64,000 bases of DNA from Streptomyces curacoi (GCF_001513975.1 NZ_KQ947993.1:62001-126000), one strand, 5' to 3'. Shown: positions 1 through 8,110, counted from the first letter of the stretch. Notes: generated by a model from the letters alone, not told the origin. Made by a program: numbers and translations.

Positions 1-50
1 CGCTCGGTCAGGTCGTCCAGCAGCCAGCCAAGTCCCTGGTTCTGCGCCAT
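1..50 (-). CDS. Roadblock/LC7 protein, N-terminal fragment (cut by window edge)
   Basis: Only the first 16 codons are inside the window. They read MAQNQGLGWLLDDLTE, matching the LDWLLDDL motif that opens the roadblock domain of the complete CvnB protein at 1810-2283. A purine-rich GGGGAGA ribosome site lies about 7 bases before the ATG. Roadblock/LC7 proteins of conservons are thought to regulate the partner Ras-like GTPase. It probably starts a second conservon-type set to the left of the window, transcribed away from the PPOX gene. The family call rests on this short match alone. Confidence 0.6.
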   Translation of the reverse strand, partial: MAQNQGLGWLLDDLTE

Positions 51-146
51 GATCCGGTCTCCCCGTGTAGATGTCTCCCCCTGCACCGGAGGGTCTCTTG
101 GCCACCCTTCACGACAATCCGGCCCGCAGGCAAGGAGGATGGGGGC

Positions 147-575
147 ATGGCGAAGAAGATGACCGATGAGGAATGGCGGGCGTTCGTCTCGCACGGCACT
201 CGCACCGGAAAGCTGTCGACCGTACGAGCCGACGGGAGTCCGCATGTGGCACCGATCTGGTTCGTGCTCGACGGCGACGAGGTGGTGTTCAACACCGGCA
301 AGTCGAGCGTGAAGGGCCGCAATCTGGCCCGTGACGGCCGTGTGGCGCTGTGCGTGGACGATGACCAGCCCCCGTACGCGTTCGTGATACTGCAGGGCAG
401 CGCCCGGATTTCGGAGGAGCTCGAGGAACTCAGGCACTGGGCCGGTCGAATCGGGGCGCGGTACATGGGCGAAGAGCGCGCGGAGGAGTTCGGGGCCCGC
501 AACGGTGTCCCGGGGGAACTCCTCGTCCGCGTCAAGATCGACAAGGTACTGGCACAGAAGGCCGTCTCGGACTGA
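147..575 (+). CDS. PPOX-class (F420- or FMN-dependent) oxidoreductase
   Basis: A 142-residue single-domain protein of the pyridoxamine-5'-phosphate-oxidase-like split-barrel family, the usual length for the actinobacterial F420-dependent group. Seen: the start T-GKLSTVRADGSPHVAPIWFV pattern and the mid-domain KGRNLARDGRVALCVDD stretch, both typical of the flavin or deazaflavin binding fold. Such enzymes reduce small or xenobiotic molecules with F420H2 or bind FMN or haem; the substrate cannot be inferred. A good AAGGAGG site lies 9 bases before the ATG. The gene stands alone, divergent from the roadblock fragment and convergent with cvnD. A second PPOX protein of the same family is at 62908-63339. 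Confidence 0.85.
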   Translation: MAKKMTDEEWRAFVSHGTRTGKLSTVRADGSPHVAPIWFVLDGDEVVFNTGKSSVKGRNLARDGRVALCVDDDQPPYAFVILQGSARISEELEELRHWAGRIGARYMGEERAEEFGARNGVPGELLVRVKIDKVLAQKAVSD

Positions 576-642
576 CAGTGGTCCGAACGCTGACAGCGGT
601 CCGAACGCCGGTCGGCACCTGAGGCCGACGGGCTGAAACCGG

Positions 643-1248
643 TCAGCTCACCGAGTCGAGAAGCCGGGCGGTGTGCATCCGCCCGGCGTACTCGACGAGT
701 CGGATGAGCACCTCCTTCCCCGAGTCGCGGTCCCGCGCGTCGCACAGCACCACGGGCGTTCCCCGGTCCAGGTCCAGGGCGCGTGAGACGTCGTGGGCGC
801 CGTACGTCCGGGCGCCCGCGAAGCAGTTGACGGCCACGACGAACGGGATGTGCCGGTGCTCGAAGTAGTCCACCGCGGGGAAGCAGTCCTCCAGGCGCCG
901 GGTGTCCGCGAGGACCACCGCGCCCAGGGCTCCCTGCGACAACTCGTCCCACAGGAACCAGAAGCGGTCCTGACCCGGCGTGCCGAACAGGTAGAGGGAC
1001 AGGCCGGACCGAATGGTGATGCGCCCGAAGTCCATGGCGACGGTCGTGGTGACCTTCTGGTCCACACCGCCGGTGTCGTCGACCAACTGGCCGGCCTCGC
1101 TGAGCAGTTCCTCGGTGCGCAGCGGCCTGATCTCGCTGACCGCGCCCACCAGGGTGGTCTTGCCCACGCCGAATCCGCCGGCGACAAGTATCTTCAACGC
1201 CAGGGCGGCCGTCTCGCCACCGGAGGCGTCGGAGTGCTCGGATTGCAT
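643..1248 (-). CDS. cvnD: Conservon GTPase CvnD
   Basis: A 201-residue Ras-like small GTPase, last gene of the cvnABCD operon. The P-loop GGFGVGKTT is at about residues 25-33 and the G3-like motif FGTPGQDRF near residue 88. The G4 region reads VAVNCFAGA, which departs from the classical NKxD as conservon GTPases commonly do. CvnD proteins act at the membrane with the sensor-like CvnA and the adaptors CvnB and CvnC, like an animal G-protein signalling set (established for S. coelicolor conservons). The input signal here is unknown. A gap of 119 bases separates it from cvnC, longer than the other gaps in the operon. Confidence 0.9.
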   Translation of the reverse strand: MQSEHSDASGGETAALALKILVAGGFGVGKTTLVGAVSEIRPLRTEELLSEAGQLVDDTGGVDQKVTTTVAMDFGRITIRSGLSLYLFGTPGQDRFWFLWDELSQGALGAVVLADTRRLEDCFPAVDYFEHRHIPFVVAVNCFAGARTYGAHDVSRALDLDRGTPVVLCDARDRDSGKEVLIRLVEYAGRMHTARLLDSVS

Positions 1249-1367
1249 CGATCACTTCTCTCGGGAGTGCCGGCATCGGTCGACGTCGGTGTGCGAAGTC
1301 AGCATCATGACAACTGCGGGTCCCCTTCGTGGGATCGGACCGCTTTTGGCCGGTTCTGAAGCGTCAT

Positions 1368-1787
1368 CTACAGCGCCCGCAATCCTTCGATCACCTCGCG
1401 CAGAATGCGCTCGTCAGGAAGTTGCGCGGGCGGTACCGGACGGCTGACGGTGACGCAGCCCAGTTCCAGGAGGTCACCGAGGAGCACTCTGACGACCCCC
1501 ACGGGCAGATCGGCGCCCGCGGCGAGTTCCGCGACCGACTGGGTCTCCGTACGGCACAGCTCGACGAGGGCCCGGTGTTCCGGCCCGAGTGCGGTGTCGT
1601 CGTCGGCTCCGGGCGCGGCGGAGTCCAGCGTGACGAGGGCGATCAGGTCGAAGCGCACCCCGGTGGGGCCGGGCCTGGTGCGTCCGCCGGTCATGGCGTA
1701 CGGGCGGACGAGGGGCCCGGCCTCTCTGTCGTACCACTGGCTGCCCGGCTCGCGCGGGGCGCCGGCGCCCGTCGTCTCCTTGGTCAT
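1368..1787 (-). CDS. cvnC: Conservon protein CvnC (DUF742)
   Basis: A 139-residue DUF742 protein. The N-terminal block WYDREAGPLVRPYAMTGGRT and the later QSVAELAAGADLPVGVVRV stretch, which looks like a winged helix-turn-helix, are family hallmarks. DUF742 proteins are the third member of conservons and are thought to form part of the heterocomplex with CvnA, CvnB and the GTPase. The gene follows cvnB by 22 bases and is in the same operon. Length is normal for the family. DNA binding has not been shown for the family and is not claimed. Confidence 0.9.
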   Translation of the reverse strand: MTKETTGAGAPREPGSQWYDREAGPLVRPYAMTGGRTRPGPTGVRFDLIALVTLDSAAPGADDDTALGPEHRALVELCRTETQSVAELAAGADLPVGVVRVLLGDLLELGCVTVSRPVPPAQLPDERILREVIEGLRAL

Positions 1788-1809
1788 GTACGCGGACCGC
1801 CTTTCCGGC

Positions 1810-2283
1810 TCATCCCGCGGCGGGTGGCCGCGCGGCGGCGCGCGTCGGCGTGTGGAGGTGCTCTCCGACGCGTTTGACCAGCCGTGCCATCTCGTAGGCC
1901 ACCAGTCCGATGTCGGCGGTCACGGCGGTGAGGACCGCGAGACAGGAGCCGTCGCCCGCGGCGGCCACGAACAGGAAGGCGTCGTCCATCTCGACCATGG
2001 TCTGACGCACCCCGCCGGCGCCGAAGTGCCGGCCCGCGCCCTTGGCCAGGCTGTGGAAGCCGGAGGCGACCGCGGCGAGGTGCTCGGCGTCCTCTCGTCG
2101 GAGGTCGGTGGACGCGCCCACCGCGAGTCCGTCGTTGGAGAGCACCACGGCGTGCCGCACCTCGCTCACCCGCAGCACCAAGTCGTCCAGCAGCCAGTCG
2201 AGTTCGCCGGACCTCCCCCACTCTCGGCTTCGCTCGAGCGGGGGGACTCCCATGCCGGCCCTCATGCTCGGATCCTGGATCAT
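1810..2283 (-). CDS. cvnB: Conservon roadblock/LC7 protein CvnB
   Basis: A 157-residue roadblock/LC7-fold protein. The domain begins at LDWLLDDLVLRV (about residue 28) and runs through HAVVLSNDGLAVGAS and FLFVAAAGDGSCLAVLT. The start ATG overlaps the cvnA stop by 4 bases (ATGA), implying translational coupling. Roadblock proteins modulate the GTPase CvnD. Odd: residues about 10-27 (GMGVPPLERSREWGRSGE) are encoded by a palindromic repeat that seems to have been inserted in frame before the conserved domain (2211-2253). Confidence 0.9.
   Translation of the reverse strand: MIQDPSMRAGMGVPPLERSREWGRSGELDWLLDDLVLRVSEVRHAVVLSNDGLAVGASTDLRREDAEHLAAVASGFHSLAKGAGRHFGAGGVRQTMVEMDDAFLFVAAAGDGSCLAVLTAVTADIGLVAYEMARLVKRVGEHLHTPTRAAARPPAAG
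2211..2253. repeat. Palindromic repeat inside the cvnB N-terminus
   Basis: The stretch has a C-rich left arm (cctccccc), a centre CTCTCGGCTTCGCTCGAG and a G-rich right arm (cggggggact). The arms can fold into a hairpin. It resembles short palindromic repeats that recur between genes in Streptomyces chromosomes (from memory, not searched). Here it is read in frame as part of CvnB. Confidence 0.55.
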
Positions 2284-4940
2284 GCGGGGTCTCCTTCGCT
2301 GCTGTCACTGCGCACTGTGGAATCGGAAACGGCTCCGCGGCCGGGCTGCCTGCCGCCGCCGCGCGTCCAGCCGTCGCGGTAGGCCGCCATGCGGTCCCTG
2401 ACGAGTTCGGGGGTGCGCCGCTCGTCGTCGCGGGGGACGGTCGTCCCCGCCGGATCCTCGGGGCGTCCGGCGCGCAGTTGGGGTGCGAGACTCGCCTGCC
2501 GTACGCGGCGCGGGAGGTCGTCGGAGGCTTCGGAGTCGTCCGGGGGACGGTGCAGTCGCAAGGTGGTGACTCCGGGTGAGGTGTCGGTCGTGGGGCCCAC
2601 CGCGGGATCACCCGGGCCTGCCGGTGCGGGGGCCACCAGCGCGGGACGGTCGGCTGCCGCGTGGACGGACTCCTGGCGGGGGTCGGCTGCCGCGTGGAGG
2701 GACGCCTGGCGCCGGTCGGGTGCCGCGTGGACGGACCCCTGGCGTAGATCGGCTGCCGCGTGGAGGGATTCCTTGCGCCAATCGGCTGCAGCGTAGAGGG
2801 ACTCCTGACGCCGGTCGGCGACGGGCACGCGCGCGTACTCGCGTTCGGCCGGCCCCTCGTTGTCCGCCGGCTGGCCGGGGGAACGTTCCGCCGTGGCGCT
2901 GTGCAACAGGGCCGTGGGCAGCAGGACGACCGCGGTGGTGCCGCCGTAGGGCGAGGTCCGCAGATGCACCTTGATGCCGTGCCGGGACGCGAGCCTGCTG
3001 ACCACGAAGAGGCCGAGCCGGTCGCTGTCGAACAGGTCGAGCGCCTCCGACTGCTCGATGCGCCGGTTGGCCTCGGCCAGGGTCTCCTTGCCCATGCCGA
3101 GGCCACGGTCCTCGACCTCGACGGCATAGCCGTTGCCCACGGGCTCGCCGGTGATGCGCACGCGCGTGTGGGGAGGCGAGAACTGGGCGGCGTTCTCGAC
3201 GAGCTCGGCCAGCAGGTGGGTGAGGTCGGCGACGGCGGCGCCGAGGACCGACGCCTCGGGGAGTTGTCGTACCTCCACGCGCGCGTAGTCCTCGATTTCG
3301 GAGACGGCCGCGCGGACCACATCGGTCAGGGAGACCGGCATCCGCCAGGCGCGGCCGGGTGCCGCTCCGGAGAGGATGATCAGGCTCTCGGCGTGGCGTC
3401 GCATGCGGGTGGTCAGGTGGTCGAGCCGGAAGAGGTCGCTGAGTTCGTTCGGGTCCTCGGAGCGCCGTTCCATGCTGTCCAGCAGGCTCAGCTGGCGGTG
3501 CACGAGGGCCTGGCTGCGGCGGGCGAGGTTGACGAAGACGCCGGAGATGCCGCTGGCGAGCTCGGCGCGCTCCACGGCGGCCCTCAGCGCGGCGCGGTGG
3601 ACGGTGCTCAGGGCTTCGCCGACCTGCCCGGTCTCGTCCTCGGCGGGCGGCCCGGGCGGGGCCTCGGCCTGGATGTCGATCTCCTCGCCGGAGCGCAGCT
3701 TCCGCATCGCCTCGGGGAGTTTGCGCCGGGCGATCTCCAGAGCGGTGTTGCGCAGGCTCACCAGCTCGATGACGAGGCCGCGGCCGATGCGTACGGAGAT
3801 CACGAGGGAGGCGGCGACCGCGGCGAGGCCGAAGAGGACGGCGGCACCGGCCGGGGTGAGCAGGCCGCGGGTGAAGGGGTCGGCGCGATCCGCGACGCCG
3901 CGCCCGACGTCCTGCTCGATCGTCCGCATTCCGGCCTGCACGCGTGCGTGCGCCTTGCTCCAGCTGGCTTCCGCCGCCGCGTCGATCGCCCGTACGCCTG
4001 GAGCCGTGACGAGCACCTTGTCCTCGACGGCGGCCAGGGTCTCATAGGCGCCGTCGCCGCCCACGCGCCGCCAGGCTGCGCGTTCCGGGCCGCTCAGGTC
4101 GGCGGTGGACTCGGTGAGGGCACGGCGGGTACCCACGGCGCCGCTGAACAGCCGCAGCCGCTCTCCGTCGAGGCGCCTGGCGAGGCGAGCGCTGTCCAGC
4201 AGCACGTCCTCCTGGGCCAACGCCTCCCCCGCGCGAGCGAATTCGAGCAGCACGCGCGCGTCGGAGCCGAGCTCGGCGTCCTGGATGCCGGTGAGCGCGC
4301 CGCCCACCGAGAACGCGGTCGCGATGGTCTTCGTGTACCGCCCGTACGTCTCGTCCCAGTCCGAGCGCCGGTCGAGAACGGCGGTCCGTACGGAGCTCAG
4401 TTGCTCGGCGCCGGAGACGAAGGCCTCCAGTCGCCGGGCGACTCCGGCGGGGAGTTCCTCGCTGTCGGCGACGGTGTGGTGGTCGCCGAGCCGCAGCCGC
4501 GCCACCGCCCGGTCCGTGGCTTCCGCGAGCTTGCGGTAACCGCTCCGGTCGGCGGACGGGCGGGTCGCATGGCGTACCGCGGCCGCACGTTCGGCCTGGA
4601 GGGCGGCGACGGCGGCCGCGACGGGCGACCTGATCTCGGAGTCGACGCGCTGCAGCTGACGCAGTCTGGAGACGTCCTGCGCGGTGCTGACGGTGGCGTG
4701 GGCCCACAGGGCCAGCAGCGAGACGACCGGCACCATCAACAGGCAGACGATCTTGGCGCGGACGGTGCGTGGCCGGACGCGCCAGCGCTCCGCGGGCCCG
4801 GGTGGAACGTCCGCCGCCGCGGCCGGGGGCTCTGCCGGGCCTTCGTCGGCCGGGGGTCCGGCGTGGGCGCGGCGGCCGCGCACGGGGGGCGGTGACGGCG
4901 GCTGGGCGCCGGCTGCGGTGGTCCTACGGGGTGTACGCAT
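2280..4940 (-). CDS. cvnA: Conservon sensor-like histidine kinase CvnA
   Basis: An 886-residue membrane protein, first gene of the conservon. The start is the ATG at 4940, preceded by GAGGAGG; upstream in-frame sequence has non-coding composition. Layout: Pro/Ala-rich cytoplasmic tail (1-60), TM1 (about 64-82), extracytoplasmic nitrate/nitrite-sensing-like helical domain (about 85-355), TM2 (about 365-385), HAMP linker, then a HATPase_c-type domain with LAELVENAAQFSPP (577-590), EDRGLGMG (610-617) and PYGGTTAVVLLP (664-675). The gene ends in a low-complexity tail with five 11-residue repeats (about 709-765). CvnA proteins resemble histidine kinases but work with CvnB, CvnC and CvnD rather than a response regulator; none is encoded nearby. 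Confidence 0.92.
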   Translation of the reverse strand: MRTPRRTTAAGAQPPSPPPVRGRRAHAGPPADEGPAEPPAAAADVPPGPAERWRVRPRTVRAKIVCLLMVPVVSLLALWAHATVSTAQDVSRLRQLQRVDSEIRSPVAAAVAALQAERAAAVRHATRPSADRSGYRKLAEATDRAVARLRLGDHHTVADSEELPAGVARRLEAFVSGAEQLSSVRTAVLDRRSDWDETYGRYTKTIATAFSVGGALTGIQDAELGSDARVLLEFARAGEALAQEDVLLDSARLARRLDGERLRLFSGAVGTRRALTESTADLSGPERAAWRRVGGDGAYETLAAVEDKVLVTAPGVRAIDAAAEASWSKAHARVQAGMRTIEQDVGRGVADRADPFTRGLLTPAGAAVLFGLAAVAASLVISVRIGRGLVIELVSLRNTALEIARRKLPEAMRKLRSGEEIDIQAEAPPGPPAEDETGQVGEALSTVHRAALRAAVERAELASGISGVFVNLARRSQALVHRQLSLLDSMERRSEDPNELSDLFRLDHLTTRMRRHAESLIILSGAAPGRAWRMPVSLTDVVRAAVSEIEDYARVEVRQLPEASVLGAAVADLTHLLAELVENAAQFSPPHTRVRITGEPVGNGYAVEVEDRGLGMGKETLAEANRRIEQSEALDLFDSDRLGLFVVSRLASRHGIKVHLRTSPYGGTTAVVLLPTALLHSATAERSPGQPADNEGPAEREYARVPVADRRQESLYAAADWRKESLHAAADLRQGSVHAAPDRRQASLHAAADPRQESVHAAADRPALVAPAPAGPGDPAVGPTTDTSPGVTTLRLHRPPDDSEASDDLPRRVRQASLAPQLRAGRPEDPAGTTVPRDDERRTPELVRDRMAAYRDGWTRGGGRQPGRGAVSDSTVRSDSSEGDPA
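2649..2819. repeat. 33-bp minisatellite in the cvnA tail
   Basis: About five tandem 33-base units encode 11-residue repeats of the form DRRQESLHAAA: DRRQESLYAAA, DWRKESLHAAA, DLRQGSVHAAP, DRRQASLHAAA, DPRQESVHAAA. The unit is a multiple of three, so copy number can change without breaking the frame. It lies after the ATPase domain. Confidence 0.85.
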
Positions 4941-5005
4941 GGCCTCCTCGCTCGGAAGTGGTTCGGGGGCGTGCCGTCCCGGGTCGCGCGGGCCGGGACC
5001 CGCCG

Positions 5006-5779
5006 CTAGCCGCCGGCGCTCTCGACCGGCCGCTGGGCCGACGCGGATGCCGCGCGCTCCCCCGTCGTGGGCGACAGGGCGACGAAGGCCGAGGTCAGGA
5101 AGAGGTAGGACCCGAGGCCGACGGCGAGGGGGAAGATGAACTGCATCGCCGTGGCCCCGGGCAGAACCTCGCCGGAGGGCGTGACGTCCACGCCGACCGC
5201 GAACATCCCCGTGTAGTGCATGCTGCTGACCGCCGCGCCCATGATGAGGGAGGCGAGAGTGACGGCGACGGGCGACTTGATGTTGAGCGCCGCCCACAGG
5301 GCGGCCGTCGCCGCGACGACGGCGATCAGGACCGAGAGTGCGACGAGGGCGGGGTCGTAGCTGACGTCGCCGTGGAGTCGTACGGCGGCCATGCCCAGGT
5401 AATGCATGCTCGCGACCCCGAGCCCGGTGGTGAGCCCGCCGACGAAGAGCGCGCGGGTCCGGTCACGGCCGTAACCGACGGCGAAGACGCCTGCGCAGAC
5501 GACGGTCATGGCGACGAGGAGGCTCACGATGGTGAGCGGCACGTCGTAGCGGATGTCGGTGCCGCTGACGCTGAAGCCCAGCATGGCCACGAAGTGCATG
5601 GTCCAGATGCCGGTGCCGATCGCCGAGGCCGCGGTGACGAGCCAGTTGCGGCGCGAGCGGCCCGTGGCGCCGAGCGCGCGGACGGTGCAGCGCAGACCCA
5701 GCGCTGCGCCTGTGCAGGCCATCACGTACGACAGCACGGGGGTCAGCCAGCCGAGGGCGGCGTGGTCCAGGTGTCCCAT
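5006..5779 (-). CDS. MHYT-domain integral membrane sensor
   Basis: A 257-residue, mostly hydrophobic protein with about seven transmembrane helices and three copies of the MHYT signature: TMHFVAML (about residue 60), SMHYLGMA (about 123) and SMHYTGMF (about 187). The Met and His of the motif are proposed to bind a metal, probably copper, and to sense O2, CO or NO (prediction for the family). Unlike many MHYT proteins it has no GGDEF, EAL or kinase domain, so it is a bare sensor module. It is 65 bases upstream of cvnA on the same strand, so it may be co-transcribed and feed the conservon. Confidence 0.88.
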   Translation of the reverse strand: MGHLDHAALGWLTPVLSYVMACTGAALGLRCTVRALGATGRSRRNWLVTAASAIGTGIWTMHFVAMLGFSVSGTDIRYDVPLTIVSLLVAMTVVCAGVFAVGYGRDRTRALFVGGLTTGLGVASMHYLGMAAVRLHGDVSYDPALVALSVLIAVVAATAALWAALNIKSPVAVTLASLIMGAAVSSMHYTGMFAVGVDVTPSGEVLPGATAMQFIFPLAVGLGSYLFLTSAFVALSPTTGERAASASAQRPVESAGG

Positions 5780-5922
5780 GGCCCCGGGACGCTAGCCGGG
5801 GCACGGGCGCACAACGGGGGCGCATTTCGAAAGCTGTTGGAATATGACACAGAGATGCAGCGGAACGATCGCGTCACGCTCGAACATGTGCACAGCGGCG
5901 TCATCCGTGCCGGTGAGGGATC

Positions 5923-6531
5923 ATGCGGAACATGAGCGACGACCACACACATGTGCAGGAGTTCTTCACGGCCCGCGCCGCCGACTGGGACAGCCGGTTC
6001 CCCGACGACGGGCCCGCCTACGCGGCCGCGGTGGCCGAGCTCGGGCTGCGTGCGGGGGATCGCGTGCTGGACGCGGGTTGCGGCACGGGACGGGCCCTGC
6101 CCCCGCTGCGTGCCGCTGTGGGGCCCTCGGGAGTGGTCCTGGGGGCCGATCTGACCCCGGCCATGCTGGAGGCCGCCGTACGGGCCGGACGCGACGGTGA
6201 CGGGCAGTTGCTGCTCGCCGACGTGGCCGCCCTGCCGTTGCGGTCGGAGTCGCTCGACGCCGTCTTCGCGGCCGGCCTCGTCGCACATCTGCCCCACCCC
6301 GCCGAGAACCTGCGGGAGTTGGCCCGGGTGGTACGCCCCGGCGGCATGCTCGCGCTGTTCCATCCGATCGGCAGGGCGGCGCTCGCGGCACGCCAGGGTC
6401 GGCAGATCACCCCGGCCGACCTGCGGGCCGAGCCCAACCTCCGGCCGCTGCTGGCCGGTTCCGGGTGGCGCATGACGTCGTACGTCGACGAGGACGACCG
6501 CTTCCTGGCGCTGGCCGTACGGGAGTCGTGA
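5923..6531 (+). CDS. Class I SAM-dependent methyltransferase
   Basis: A 202-residue methyltransferase of the Methyltransf_11/UbiE-like type. SAM-binding motif I VLDAGCGTGRALPPL is at about residues 47-61, the acidic motif GADLTPAMLEAA near 74, and the post-motif VRPGGMLALFHPIG near 137. The start ATG is 4 bases after a GAGGG site; an in-frame ATG three codons on is the alternative. No neighbour indicates the substrate. Its stop falls 4 bases before the stop of a convergent gene remnant. Confidence 0.85.
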   Translation: MRNMSDDHTHVQEFFTARAADWDSRFPDDGPAYAAAVAELGLRAGDRVLDAGCGTGRALPPLRAAVGPSGVVLGADLTPAMLEAAVRAGRDGDGQLLLADVAALPLRSESLDAVFAAGLVAHLPHPAENLRELARVVRPGGMLALFHPIGRAALAARQGRQITPADLRAEPNLRPLLAGSGWRMTSYVDEDDRFLALAVRES

Positions 6532-6535
6532 TGTG

Positions 6536-6692
6536 TCAGTCCTGCCCGGCGACGGCCGCCACGAAGGCGTAGGGATGATCGAACATGACGTTGTGGCCGG
6601 CGCCGCGCACGGTCACCACGCGCACGCCCTGAAGGTACACACGGTCCATCGGCAGCCCTTCGAGGATGTCGCGCACGACCGGCTCCGAACCA
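6536..6692 (-). pseudogene. Alpha/beta hydrolase, C-terminal remnant
   Basis: On the minus strand the last 51 or so codons of an alpha/beta-hydrolase can be read, ending VRGAGHNVMFDHPYAFVAAV followed by a stop. The GAGHNVMFDHP segment is the usual position of the catalytic His. Directly upstream the frame meets a stop and the homology ends at the junction with the fragment at 6695-6833. No start or nucleophile is present. Confidence 0.55.
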
Positions 6693-6694
6693 CG

Positions 6695-6833
6695 CGTCTA
6701 CGACGGTGACCAGCCACTGCGCCCCGAGGAGCTGGACGATCCCTTCCCGCGCGGCGTCCTGACCATCGCGCGGGCCGCCTCCCGGGCCGAACTCACCTGG
6801 CTGCGCCAGACGATCGCCTCACTCGACGGCTGA
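6695..6833 (+). pseudogene. Probable PadR-type regulator, C-terminal remnant
   Basis: The plus strand reads 45 codons from RVYDGDQPLRPEELDDPFPR to a stop after LTWLRQTIASLDG. The composition is codon-biased like a real gene, and the tail resembles the C-terminal helical part of PadR-family (PadR/Vir_act_alpha_C) regulators. There is no start codon or DNA-binding domain. It butts directly against the hydrolase remnant. The PadR identity is tentative. Confidence 0.4.
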
Positions 6834-7715
6834 CCGGTCGATGTGCCGCACGGGGCAGCCGCGGACGCCGGGAACGGGGCGGGTGCCGAGTTCTTCGAGC
6901 CGGTAGCCGCTCGGGTAGCCCTTGATCTCCCAGTTCTGCCGCGCGAAGTGCGGTGCCCGGCGCGGCGGCAACAGACGCACCACACGTCCACGCGCGCGTA
7001 CCGCGCGCCGCACGAGTGCACGGGTGGCGGCGTTCGGCGACGGGTAGCGGAACGTCCGCAGCAGCGCTTCGTCGAGCAGGGCCAGGGTCGAGGTGCGCAG
7101 GAGGGGGGCGAGGGGGCGCGGATACCAGGAGGCCATCAGGTCGAGCGTCGCGTCCGAAACCCGCCGCGCGCCTTCGTCCCAGCCGAAGTGGGTCTCCTCA
7201 TAGGCGTCGAGACAGGCCTCGGACTCCTCGTAGGACTCCGGAATGTCCCTGATGCCCATGTGCCGGCCGAGCGTGCGGTAGTGGACGGCGGAGGCGACGA
7301 TCTCGTGCCGCGAGAGCCTGCGCCAGCCGTAGGCGTCGATCCATCGTTTGGGCATCACGACGAACGTGCACAGGACGTACCGCATGTCGTCGTTGCTGAT
7401 GTCGTAGCTGCGGTGCATCTGGTTGATGCGGCGGATCGCGGTACGGCCCTGCTGGCTGTCGAAGCCGTGCTCGACGACGGCGTCCAGGAGCAGCGAGGTG
7501 TCGTCGTAACGCTTCTGCGCCCGCTCCGTGAGCTCTGCCGTCTCGGCGAGCAGCCGGCCGATGGCGGGTACGGCGTATGTGCGGTAGAGGGCCAGCTCCA
7601 GCGCCCGGGTGAAGTCCCAGGGGAATTCGTACGCCGCACTGAGCCGGTAGATCTCCGAGGCCTCGCGGAGCGGGTCCATCCGCCGGATCTGCTCAAGCCG
7701 CTCGAAGCGCTTCAC
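6819..7715 (-). CDS. Oxygenase MpaB/DUF2236 family protein
   Basis: A 298-residue protein of the DUF2236 (MpaB, latex-clearing-protein-like) family. Family-typical features: RINQMHRSYDISNDDMRYVL, where His and nearby residues would contact haem, followed by FVVMPKRWIDAYGWRRLSRHE. Members include haem-dependent oxygenases, but the substrate of this one is unknown. The GTG at 7715 is chosen because AAGGGGG sits 7 bases upstream; a TTG eight codons earlier is possible. It is divergent from the small gene at 7769, and its 3' end overlaps the PadR remnant by 15 bases. Confidence 0.8.
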   Translation of the reverse strand: MKRFERLEQIRRMDPLREASEIYRLSAAYEFPWDFTRALELALYRTYAVPAIGRLLAETAELTERAQKRYDDTSLLLDAVVEHGFDSQQGRTAIRRINQMHRSYDISNDDMRYVLCTFVVMPKRWIDAYGWRRLSRHEIVASAVHYRTLGRHMGIRDIPESYEESEACLDAYEETHFGWDEGARRVSDATLDLMASWYPRPLAPLLRTSTLALLDEALLRTFRYPSPNAATRALVRRAVRARGRVVRLLPPRRAPHFARQNWEIKGYPSGYRLEELGTRPVPGVRGCPVRHIDRSAVE

Positions 7716-7743
7716 CGCGCTGCCCCCTTCTGCCGCCAAGGCT

Positions 7744-7758
7744 TCAACTCTACGTTGA
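7744..7758. promoter_or_regulatory. Small dyad in a divergent promoter region
   Basis: TCAAC-N5-GTTGA, a perfect 5-bp-arm inverted repeat, lies in the 53-base gap between the divergent starts at 7715 and 7769. This is where a shared operator would be expected. No adjacent intact regulator gene is present. Confidence 0.3.
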
Positions 7759-7768
7759 GTAGGGAAAG

Positions 7769-8110
7769 ATGGATGATCAATCGGGTCAGCCGACGAGGGG
7801 GAAGGTGCTCAGGATGTGGGGCATGGTGCGCAAGTCGTGTGCGAGATTCCTCAATGCCGTGCGCGCGGAGCCGGACACGGGCAAGGACAGGCGGACACAC
7901 AATCTGTTCGAGGCTGCCGCCGTGTATGTGTCGGCCCGCGCGGAGGACGACCAGGAGCAGATCGACGAGGCCGCCGGCTGGGTGTCTCCGGAGGCGCTGT
8001 CGTTCGGGGTGAGCGAGCTGGCGTGCCGGGCGGTCATCGCGCTGGCCCGGGAGCGCGACGAGTCGCCGCAGACCGTCGCTCGGGAGCTCCTCGGGCTCCC
8101 CGCGGCCTGA
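7769..8110 (+). CDS. Conserved hypothetical protein, helical
   Basis: A 113-residue soluble protein that I do not recognise. It is predicted helical with a charged middle (about residues 55-70, ARAEDDQEQIDEAAG) and ends LARERDESPQTVARELLGLP, a possible small helix-turn-helix-like segment. No membrane span or signal. The start is uncertain: the ATG at 7769 directly follows AGGGAAAG, while a GTG at 7805 and an ATG at 7814 lie behind a better purine run. It diverges from the MpaB-like gene. Confidence 0.6.
   Translation: MDDQSGQPTRGKVLRMWGMVRKSCARFLNAVRAEPDTGKDRRTHNLFEAAAVYVSARAEDDQEQIDEAAGWVSPEALSFGVSELACRAVIALARERDESPQTVARELLGLPAA

Noticed and set aside
8..1276. A 422-codon minus-strand reading frame across PPOX and cvnD
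   Set aside because: It is an out-of-frame shadow: very Arg-rich, antisense to the PPOX gene and lacking family motifs, while the real genes have ribosome sites and domains.
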